A DNA stretch of 17,808 nt, taken from positions 1-17,808 of the forward strand of contig CAJPTO010000040.1 in NCBI GenBank assembly GCA_905373605.1, in the 5' to 3' direction. The notes under the pieces were generated by a model. That model saw nothing but the letters and a program-made list of their open reading frames with translations, was not told where the DNA came from and did not search any database. Each line of letters opens with the position of its first letter. The stretch's first letter is position 1. This DNA comes from an uncultured Prevotella sp. GTDB taxonomy: Bacteria > Bacteroidota > Bacteroidia > Bacteroidales > Bacteroidaceae. This document shows positions 1 through 6,895 of this stretch, piece by piece. A program made the translations under genes and the position numbers.

Positions 1-400
1 CAACCCTGCCCTACAAACAGACCAACCGCTTTGCGATAGTGGGTGCAATCTTTCATGGTATAACTGTTAGAGGATACATGGGAACCGGGAGAATAAGTAA
101 TGCGTCGGCCCTGCAAGCAGTATACGATGATGGAGAACGAGGCTTAAGTCAGAAGCATGCGCTTCTTGCATGGTCTTCTGTATGGTGTGTGCGGATGAAA
201 GACGGGCATCGGTTGCACAACGGCAGTGATTAACCGTGCCTTACCGATATTCATTTCGGGTAAGAAGCTGTTGTTACGCTAACTAACCGCTGTGTCTTGT
301 TGCTCCGAACAGGCATGTCGTCAAACAATATTGCTTTTTGAAAACCTCTGTTATAACAGTACAACATGCTGACTAACATGTCGATAATCATTCATCATGC
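1..400. other. Intergenic, no recognisable gene
   Basis: I find no credible gene here. Open frames are short on both strands and resemble no family I know. On the minus strand an 18-codon frame starts with ATG at 56-54 and runs off the left edge; it could be the start of a gene outside the window, but there is no TAnnTTTG promoter upstream and I do not call it. Two small symmetric sequences are visible: a 6-bp stem AGAAGC/GCTTCT at 151-166 with a 4-nt loop, and the perfect 12-bp palindrome CTGTTATAACAG at 348-359. Confidence 0.5.
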
Positions 401-528
401 GAAGGTAAAGGAGGACGCGGAGGCTTCAGTGGTATTGTAGGAACATAGAACCAAAGCAACGCTTTGAGGGAACAGAGCTTGTTGTTCTCAGCTATACCAC
501 TGAAGCCTCCGTGCCCTCCTTTCCCTCT
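401..528. repeat. Long inverted repeat with nested hairpins
   Basis: The left arm (407-435) and right arm (494-522) are reverse complements over 29 bases with two mismatches. A further short match lies outside one mismatch (403-405 with 524-526). The 58-nt loop contains a perfect stem CAAAGC/GCTTTG at 452-466 and a weaker GAACA/TGTTC pair nearer the right arm. Together they could fold into a branched RNA or a cruciform. No terminator-like T-run follows the outer stem. It may be a MITE or REP-like element, a structured RNA, or the remnant of an insertion; the sequence alone does not decide. Confidence 0.75.
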
Positions 529-848
529 GCGCGAGGCTCTTTTGTCTGCTTTCGATGCACGTAGCACTTACCCCAATCCAATTCAGTTTGACAATAATCT
601 AGACATCTTTTTTACTAGTTGTGCGTCTGTTGTTCGTTGTTTCGTGGGTGGCAACACCTTTTTTCGCCATTTTATGCCACACATGTTCTCACTTTTTCTG
701 CGCTTCGCCCTCGTGTTTCAACGAAAAATTGGCTTATGTCTGTGCTTTTGTGTAACAATCACCCCACACAGCCAACCGCCAACCCACGCACATCTCTCTC
801 TTCGCCGCAAACAAGTTGCATCGCATGCTTGTTTTTTAACACAAAACA
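523..848. other. AT- and pyrimidine-rich region upstream of array promoter
   Basis: No gene is supported here. Open frames cover the stretch, but their translations are rich in Cys, Phe, His and Ser with no family resemblance, as expected from a T- and C-rich non-coding sequence. It separates the inverted-repeat element from the array promoter and may include distal leader sequence. Confidence 0.5.
809..837 (+). terminator. Weak candidate intrinsic terminator before the array promoter
   Basis: AAACAAG (809-815) can pair with CTTGTTT (828-834), enclosing a small GCAT/ATGC inner pairing option, and is followed by a run of T to 837. The stem is AT-rich and short, so termination strength is doubtful. 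Its place, 12 bp upstream of the array promoter, would insulate the array from upstream transcription. Confidence 0.35.
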
Positions 849-880
849 TTTGCTGTTCCCTGCAATTCTTCGTAACTTTG
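849..880 (+). promoter_or_regulatory. CRISPR array promoter (Bacteroidota type)
   Basis: TTTG at 849-852 and TAACTTTG at 873-880 are separated by 20 bp, matching the Bacteroidota primary sigma consensus (-33 TTTG, -7 TAnnTTTG). Transcription should begin near 887, about 93 nt before the first repeat. This fixes the array as read on the + strand, which agrees with the repeat's 3' end giving a type III-like crRNA handle. Confidence 0.75.
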
Positions 881-979
881 CACTCGCTAAAAAAGCACTT
901 AATATTTGTTAATTTCATGTCTTAGGATGCACAAAATAGTCTTAGAATGCCCTTGAACAGCGCAAACCCCGTGTTTTGC
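881..979 (+). other. CRISPR leader (transcribed part)
   Basis: This short AT-rich stretch lies between the array promoter and the first repeat. It holds two near-identical 12-mers, GTCTTAGGATGC (919-930) and GTCTTAGAATGC (939-950), spaced 20 bp apart. An inverted repeat CGCAAA (961-966) / TTTGCG (975-980) ends on the first base of repeat 1. Such elements next to the leader-repeat junction are plausible docking sites for Cas1-Cas2, but that is inference. Confidence 0.6.
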
Positions 980-3429
980 GTCAGAGTGCATCATCCATTA
1001 AAACAAGGATTAAGACTTGATAGTTGGATTTCCTTCCTTGGCTCTGAATACGTCGTCAGAGTGCATCATCCATTAAAACAAGGATTAAGACATTATTCAG
1101 ATTATTTTCTGCAGACAAATCAGACTTTTGTCAGAGTGCATCATCCATTAAAACAAGGATTAAGACAACCGTGCAATTTTTTCTTTATAAGCCCCGAGAT
1201 TTGTCAGAGTGCATCATCCATTAAAACAAGGATTAAGACATCTGTCCTTTCCATTATTTATAAAATTTATATCCAGTCAGAGTGCATCATCCATTAAAAC
1301 AAGGATTAAGACAATGTTTACATAAACCTTAAGTTCGTCTGCGCAAATTGTCAGAGTGCATCATCCATTAAAACAAGGATTAAGACTTTTAGTCTCTACA
1401 CCACATATAAAAAGGTCTCTCGTAGTCAGAGTGCATCATCCATTAAAACAAGGATTAAGACCTATACTCCATAACTTTTCTACGACCCAGATGTGGTCGT
1501 CAGAGTGCATCATCCATTAAAACAAGGATTAAGACTTTTGGCAAGCTGTACCGCCGTTTCGCGATTTCCAATAAGTCAGAGTGCATCATCCATTAAAACA
1601 AGGATTAAGACGCACAATAGATTCTATGTTTTGTAGTACATAGGGTCAGAGTGCATCATCCATTAAAACAAGGATTAAGACATCTTTCTGTATACCATAT
1701 AACCACCTATAGCCACTAGTGTCAGAGTGCATCATCCATTAAAACAAGGATTAAGACATAATTTTTCCTTCTTAAATTAAAATAAAAAATAGTCAGAGTG
1801 CATCATCCATTAAAACAAGGATTAAGACTTCATCTATCCTACTGCAAAGTTTTATTTTATACTGTCAGAGTGCATCATCCATTAAAACAAGGATTAAGAC
1901 AGAATTGAGTAACTGTACCCTCAATATCTTGCCCGTCAGAGTGCATCATCCATTAAAACAAGGATTAAGACACTTCAAGGATTCTCTGATCCTTGTATAT
2001 TGAGACGTCAGAGTGCATCATCCATTAAAACAAGGATTAAGACAACTAATTATAGCTCAAAGTTCATTTTCTTCTATGTCAGAGTGCATCATCCATTAAA
2101 ACAAGGATTAAGACTCTTCACTATTTAATCCATCCACATAACTTGCTAGAGTCAGAGTGCATCATCCATTAAAACAAGGATTAAGACGCCTTTGTTGGTG
2201 TGGAAAGACTGCGAAAACGTAAGTCAGAGTGCATCATCCATTAAAACAAGGATTAAGACGTATGATAGACATTTTCGAAGGCAAAATCCTCTACCACGTC
2301 AGAGTGCATCATCCATTAAAACAAGGATTAAGACGCATACTGCTTGAACTGTTCTTTCTCTCTGCCCTCTCGTCAGAGTGCATCATCCATTAAAACAAGG
2401 ATTAAGACGAATCTATGATATTCGGGTCATTTAGATTTACAGGTCAGAGTGCATCATCCATTAAAACAAGGATTAAGACTCCGTGTAAATTATAAACACT
2501 GCAAGGTTGATTGTAGTCAGAGTGCATCATCCATTAAAACAAGGATTAAGACACGCTTATAGCCTGCTTTGTAACTTTCAAAACTTGTTAGTCAGAGTGC
2601 ATCATCCATTAAAACAAGGATTAAGACAGGCTTGAAAGCCCTAGCACCGACTTGACGGAGAGAGTGTCAGAGTGCATCATCCATTAAAACAAGGATTAAG
2701 ACAGACTGAAAGCTATGTGAATAAACGCCATCTGGCAATGTCAGAGTGCATCATCCATTAAAACAAGGATTAAGACTATCTGTTCGATGCTTGTTTTTGC
2801 ACTATTGACGAGAAGTCAGAGTGCATCATCCATTAAAACAAGGATTAAGACTTAAAAGTTGTAGTTTTACCATTGCTGTTCTTATTGTCAGAGTGCATCA
2901 TCCATTAAAACAAGGATTAAGACTGATGCCATTTTCGCGTAGTCGCCCCGATGATGCCGTCAGAGTGCATCATCCATTAAAACAAGGATTAAGACCTTGG
3001 TTTGTTAGCCTATCAAGAACATTGACTGCGGTCAGAGTGCATCATCCATTAAAACAAGGATTAAGACTCTCGCCTCTGCTCGCGTCATATTCTTTTTATT
3101 GCGTCAGAGTGCATCATCCATTAAAACAAGGATTAAGACCGAAGTGGGCGTACGTTTCGGCAATCCTGTCGTGTCAGAGTGCATCATCCATTAAAACAAG
3201 GATTAAGACTTTTGCCCTTCACCGAATGCTCCTTGTAATAGTTGTCAGAGTGCATCATCCATTAAAACAAGGATTAAGACTGTCAATTCGGGGTATATGC
3301 GCGTTAAATCAAAAGAGTCAGAGTGCATCATCCATTAAAACAAGGATTAAGACTGGCTAGATTGGGGCATTAATGAGGTTGGTGCTACTATTGTCAGAGT
3401 GCATCATCCATTAAAACAAGGATTAAGAC
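980..3429 (+). CRISPR. CRISPR array, 34 repeats, 33 spacers
   Basis: The 37-bp repeat begins GTCAGAGTGCATCATCC and ends AAAACAAGGATTAAGAC. I read 34 copies with no visible mismatch, the first at 980-1016 and the last at 3393-3429. Spacers are 33-39 bp (mean about 36) and all appear distinct. The repeat is weakly structured: only ATCC/GGAT (repeat positions 14-17 and 28-31) pair internally, as is common for Cas6-processed type III repeats. The last eight bases, ATTAAGAC, resemble the usual type III 5' handle AUUGAAA(C/G), supporting + strand transcription. The last repeat is intact, so repeat decay gives no orientation clue. Some spacers are very AT-rich (for example 1758-1791), and spacer 1972-2006 contains its own 6-bp hairpin. 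Spacer origins cannot be judged without a search. Confidence 0.99.
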
Positions 3430-3664
3430 CCTCGCATGCAGTCCATCACCCAGTCTGCAAATTGTAAGCAAGCACCACCAATCAAGCAACAATGAGCGCC
3501 CTACTGCAGGGATGTCTCACGATGAACAGACGTTAAGAAACATGGAAACGGGACAATGGACAATGAATTCTAGCCGACATGTTGAGCGGGACAACGAAAA
3601 TGGTGGGCAATGCACACCGAAAACGAGATTAGAGCAAACTAAAAAGACCTGCGAAGGCTTATGA

Positions 3665-3685
3665 TACGCGTGCGCGCGTGCGCGC
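3665..3685. other. Alternating pyrimidine/purine tract (Z-DNA-prone)
   Basis: Twenty-one consecutive bases alternate pyrimidine and purine without a break, nearly all CG or TG steps. It is followed by the AT-rich imperfect palindrome CCTTA...TAAGG (3687-3705), so a GC-rich alternating block abuts an easily melted block about 60-80 bp upstream of the predicted cas promoter. Confidence 0.7.
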
Positions 3686-3743
3686 TCCTTAAATTATATA
3701 TAAGGCGTACATGCAAAAAAACATAAAAAAAAACGAGATAAAA

Positions 3744-3775
3744 TTTCTTAATCATAAGAAAAATGTGTAAGTTTG
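3744..3775 (+). promoter_or_regulatory. Candidate cas operon promoter
   Basis: TTTC at 3744-3747 and TAAGTTTG at 3768-3775 are 20 bp apart, the same spacing as in the array promoter and one base from the -33 TTTG consensus. A-runs just upstream could act as an UP-like element. Transcription would start near 3782, leaving about 315 nt before the cas6 ATG. No other good TAnnTTTG with a -33 partner was seen closer to cas6. Confidence 0.6.
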
Positions 3776-3778
3776 CAA

Positions 3779-3812
3779 TGTTGCAAGCAACACTTGGCGT
3801 GGCGCTTTTTTA
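3779..3812 (+). promoter_or_regulatory. Palindrome and hairpin/T-run at the cas transcript start
   Basis: TGTTGC-AA-GCAACA (3779-3792) is a perfect inverted repeat spanning the predicted start site, suited to an operator. An alternative fold pairs AGC (3786-3788) with GCT and CAC (3791-3793) with GTG, and is followed by six or more T (to 3811), a weak attenuator-like arrangement. Both roles are inference. Confidence 0.35.
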
Positions 3813-4097
3813 CAAAGACTGTTATCAAATGGCCGAAGGGGCACACGCCTACCCACCAAAGTCAGCTGCTGGCATAGGTTTCATGTGCTGAGAAAGGACG
3901 TGAAGGTCAAGACATCTGCTGGTGATGAGTGGGGGTGTAAAAGCTGTAAACGCATGACTTGTTGGGGATTGCATGGACAGTCGCCTGAAACACGCTAGCC
4001 AAAGACCTACACTAAGCAACCAACAACAGCACTGCCAACCCGCGAAAACCTAAACTTGCCAACGAAAAAATGATCTACAATAACCATCTTGTTGCCA

Positions 4098-4775
4098 ATG
4101 AACCGCCTAAAAACCCTAACCATACAATTTGAAACACAATTGTTGGAAACAGACATACAACGTTTTAGGGGAGCAATTATCAGATTGCTGCCGCAAAAGG
4201 ACGTGCTCTTTCATAACCATAAGGGCGATGGATACCGCTACGCCTACCCACTGATACAATATAAAAGACTGAACAACAAGGCGGCCTTGTTTTGCATTGG
4301 CGAAGGCGTGGAGAACATTGGCGTGCTGTTTGCCGCTAACAACTTCAACGTGCGCATCGGTAACAAACAACATTGCCTGCAAATAGAAGAGGTGAACGCC
4401 AAACAAGTGGACATTGCGTGCGAAACAAACAGGGTGATGGCCTACAAACTGACGCGATGGCTGCCGCTGAACGAAGCTAACTATGCCGCTTACAGACAGG
4501 TCGAAAACGACGAAGAGCGGCGAGAGATGCTGCAACGCATTCTTACTGGCAACATCCTCACGATGCTAAAGGGCGTGAGCATCAGGGTTGAAAAGCGCGT
4601 TGAGGTGTGCATCACGCACGTTACGGAACAGCCCTTTGTGCATTTCAAGGGTGTGATGCTCTATTGCACCGACGTATCTTTTGTTACCAATGTGCGGCTT
4701 CCAGAACATGTGGGACTGGGAAAGCACGCCAGTGTGGGCTTCGGTACGCTCTCTGCAACAACCAATGAACAATAA
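4098..4775 (+). CDS. cas6: Cas6 pre-crRNA endoribonuclease
   Basis: Cas6 is the RAMP-fold endoribonuclease that cuts the array transcript inside each repeat to release crRNA units with an 8-nt 5' handle. This 225-residue protein has the expected size. A C-terminal glycine-rich loop (GLGKHASVGFG, residues 206-216) is the Cas6 signature and contacts repeat RNA. His39 or His41, near the end of the first predicted helix in FHNHKGDG, is the likely catalytic histidine, by position only. The ATG at 4098 is preferred to the TTG at 4089 because it is a normal start and keeps the full ferredoxin-like beta-strand (LKTLTIQF). It is the first gene of the operon, 18 bp before cas10. The family call is firm; catalytic residues are inferred. 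Confidence 0.88.
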   Translation: MNRLKTLTIQFETQLLETDIQRFRGAIIRLLPQKDVLFHNHKGDGYRYAYPLIQYKRLNNKAALFCIGEGVENIGVLFAANNFNVRIGNKQHCLQIEEVNAKQVDIACETNRVMAYKLTRWLPLNEANYAAYRQVENDEERREMLQRILTGNILTMLKGVSIRVEKRVEVCITHVTEQPFVHFKGVMLYCTDVSFVTNVRLPEHVGLGKHASVGFGTLSATTNEQ

Positions 4776-4793
4776 CAAAACACAGATAAGGCT

Positions 4794-6338
4794 ATGGAAA
4801 AATATCTATATGGGGCCTCGGTGCAGGGCATTCAGGGCTTCATCTTCCAAACCAACCAACTAGAATACATCTCGGGCGCCAGCGAACTGGTGGAGAACAT
4901 CTGCACAAAGCTGTTTGAAGAGGTGGTGGGCAAGGCGGCATTCAACAAGAAGAACGTGGTGATACAGGCTGCGGGCAACGTGAAATACGTGTTTGACAGT
5001 CGCAAAGACTGCGCAAACGTGGTGCTGCGCTTCCCCCGAAAGGTGCTGGAAGCCGCACCGGGCATCACCTTTAGTCAGGCTGTTGTGGCGTTCAGCGACG
5101 ACAACGACTTTCATAACGCCATCAATGCTTTGGAACAGAAGCTTAAAGCGCAACGCAACCGCCAACAACCACCGCTGGAAATGGGCATGCTTGGCTGCCA
5201 ACGCGATACCCGAACAGGCTTGCCGGCCATAGAAACTGAGGGAAACAAGCTGATAGATGCCGCCACTAATGCTAAAAGACGGGCTGCAAAAGGCCATAGG
5301 TTGCTGGTGAAGTGCCTTTGGGGAGATGAAAGGAATAAACCTGCTGACTTTAAACTCACAGAAACGCGCGACTTTCACCAGCTGAAAGGCGACAACGACT
5401 GGGTGGCCATTGTGCATATAGACGGCAACGGTCTGGGAAACGTGGTGCAACATCTGGGTAAAGACCGCGAACGCTTCAACCTCTTCTCGCAACTGCTGGA
5501 CAAAGCCACAACAAAAGCCGCTAACGAAGCTTTTCAATGCTTATGCGACAGGTTCGAAATAGATTTGGACAAGCTGCCCCTTTGCCCTGTAGTGCTTGGT
5601 GGCGACGACCTAACGGTTATCATCCGCGGCGAGTTTGCCTTGCCTTATGCCGAGAAATTCATCGAGACGTTTGAGCAAGAGACAGGGAAAGCCGACATGA
5701 AAGCACTGTTAAAGGATGCCGGCATGACTTGTTTGACGGCTTGCGGTGGCATCGCTTACATCAAAGCTTCGTTTCCTTTCTTCTATGGATACAACCTTGC
5801 AGAAGACCTTTGTAAGGCTGCTAAAGACGATGCCAAAGCGAAAGACGCTACGAACGTGCCGTCGTGCCTGATGTTTCATAAGGTGCAAGACAGCTTTGTG
5901 CGCGGCTACAGCGACATTCGCAAACGCGAACTGGACATCAACAGCCGAAAGAAGAACGATGACAACAGTAAAAAGGTGGCGGAGGAAGAGCAGAAAACAC
6001 TCTGCTTCGGACCTTATTATCTGAAAGAACAAACGGGCTATTGGATGATCAAAGACCTGAACAACAGGGAAGAACAATTGGCAAAGCCAGTGAATGGCGG
6101 ACTGAAAACAGGCATCAGACAATGGCTAACGCTGCTGCACGAAAACGATGAGGCCGCCAAACAACGAAAGGAAAGGCTGAAAGACATCGCTGACGCCAAA
6201 GAACTTTTAGGCGTTTTAACCCAAGGTGAAAAGCGAAAGAGCGAGGACAAGAGCGGCAATGAGCAAGTGTGGACCCACATTCCCGCCTACGATGTCTTGG
6301 CACTTCACACCATCAAACATCAAAAAACAAATCATTAG
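4794..6338 (+). CDS. cas10: Cas10, HD-less, cyclase-competent
   Basis: Cas10 is the large subunit of type III effector complexes; on target-RNA binding its Palm domain makes cyclic oligoadenylates from ATP. At 514 residues it is short for the family and begins directly with Palm-1 features (GASVQGIQGFIF, residues 7-18, and SGASELVENI, 27-36). The N-terminal HD nuclease domain is absent. The second Palm domain has the metal-binding aspartate in VHIDGNGLG (Asp210) and an intact GGDD motif (residues 269-272), so second-messenger synthesis is predicted while ssDNA cleavage by Cas10 is not. Residues about 385-410 form a Lys/Asp-rich, probably flexible linker before a helical C-terminal domain. It ends 2 bp before the next gene. 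HD loss is compensated by the two CARF nucleases encoded downstream. Confidence 0.96.
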   Translation: MEKYLYGASVQGIQGFIFQTNQLEYISGASELVENICTKLFEEVVGKAAFNKKNVVIQAAGNVKYVFDSRKDCANVVLRFPRKVLEAAPGITFSQAVVAFSDDNDFHNAINALEQKLKAQRNRQQPPLEMGMLGCQRDTRTGLPAIETEGNKLIDAATNAKRRAAKGHRLLVKCLWGDERNKPADFKLTETRDFHQLKGDNDWVAIVHIDGNGLGNVVQHLGKDRERFNLFSQLLDKATTKAANEAFQCLCDRFEIDLDKLPLCPVVLGGDDLTVIIRGEFALPYAEKFIETFEQETGKADMKALLKDAGMTCLTACGGIAYIKASFPFFYGYNLAEDLCKAAKDDAKAKDATNVPSCLMFHKVQDSFVRGYSDIRKRELDINSRKKNDDNSKKVAEEEQKTLCFGPYYLKEQTGYWMIKDLNNREEQLAKPVNGGLKTGIRQWLTLLHENDEAAKQRKERLKDIADAKELLGVLTQGEKRKSEDKSGNEQVWTHIPAYDVLALHTIKHQKTNH

Positions 6339-6340
6339 CG

Positions 6341-6895
6341 ATGAAAGAGATAAGCTACAAAATAACGTTTTACGCCAATTGGCATTGCGGTTCGGGGCAA
6401 GCTGCCGGTGCCGATGTAGATGCGCTTGTGATAAAAGATGCGCAAGGGCTGCCCTTTGTGCCGGGTAAGACGATGAAAGGACTGGTGCGCGAAGCCCTTG
6501 CCTACACGCTTTTGCCAGATAACACCGACAAAGACCTGCTTAACAGCATCTGCGGAAGCTTTGAAAATGCAGACCACTACACGATTGGACACGCCTTTTT
6601 CTCGGACGCCACATTAGAAAAGCATGAAAAGGCCGCCATTTTGGATGAAAAGTTGGAACGATTTATGTACCAATCGCTCTCGGCAACATGCATCAACGAC
6701 GATGGCATTGCTAAAGACATGTCGCTAAGAAAAACCGAAACCACCGTGCCTTGCACGCTGCATGGCACGATAATGAACCTCGAAGACGATGAGGCCACGG
6801 CGGTGGAAAGGGCATTGAAGATGGTTAAACGCTTGGGAGCAGGGCGCACACGCGGCTATGGGCGATGTGAAATAAGCATAAAGGAGGGACAATGA
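6341..6895 (+). CDS. cas7: Csm3-like Cas7 backbone subunit
   Basis: This is a single-domain Cas7 RAMP protein (184 residues), a backbone subunit that grips crRNA and cuts bound target RNA at 6-nt intervals. Seen in the sequence: the N-terminal strand and GSG turn (residues 17-19), the VIKD-AQGLPFVPGKTMKGLVR segment typical of Csm3 (about 30-50), and the C-terminal G-rich loop LGAGRTRGYGRCEI. Asp27 (in ADVD, six residues before the conserved Asp33) aligns with the catalytic Asp33 of Csm3, so RNA cleavage is predicted. The ATG at 6341, 2 bp after the cas10 stop, is preferred to an in-frame ATG at 6269 inside cas10, because the fold starts at MKEISYKITF. Its end overlaps the next ATG by 4 bp (ATGA), implying translational coupling. 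Confidence 0.92.
   Translation: MKEISYKITFYANWHCGSGQAAGADVDALVIKDAQGLPFVPGKTMKGLVREALAYTLLPDNTDKDLLNSICGSFENADHYTIGHAFFSDATLEKHEKAAILDEKLERFMYQSLSATCINDDGIAKDMSLRKTETTVPCTLHGTIMNLEDDEATAVERALKMVKRLGAGRTRGYGRCEISIKEGQ

Larger units (their letters stand above)
3430..4097. other. Intergenic region between array and cas operon
   Basis: No gene is supported in this 668-bp stretch. In order it holds the array's downstream flank, a tandem heptamer GGACAAT (3551-3564), an alternating pyrimidine/purine tract (3665-3685), an AT-rich block with A-runs (about 3687-3765), a candidate cas promoter (3744-3775), a palindrome at the predicted start site (3779-3792), and a predicted untranslated leader of about 315 nt before cas6. 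No convincing terminator for the array transcript is visible. Confidence 0.6.

Noticed and set aside
39..233. 64-codon open frame near the left edge
   Set aside because: No recognisable domain, no promoter and no neighbour to support it.
464..925. 153-codon open frame upstream of the array
   Set aside because: It overlaps the right arm of the inverted repeat and the array promoter, and its translation has low-complexity Phe/Cys/Ser/His content without recognisable motifs.
947..1297. Open frame across the first repeats, with another at 2821-3360
   Set aside because: The translations are just the CRISPR repeat read in frame (VRVHHPLKQGLR and QSASSIKTRIKT units); not genes.
3551..3564. Tandem heptamer GGACAAT as a repeat element
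   Set aside because: Only two copies; chance is a sufficient explanation.
4794..5000. HD nuclease at the Cas10 N-terminus
   Set aside because: The protein begins directly with Palm-1 features; no His-Asp pair in an HD context is present.
4794..6338. Subtype III-A or III-B assignment
   Set aside because: There is no Csm2, Cmr5, Cmr1 or Cmr6-like gene, while Csx10 and a Csx19-like gene are present; III-D fits better.
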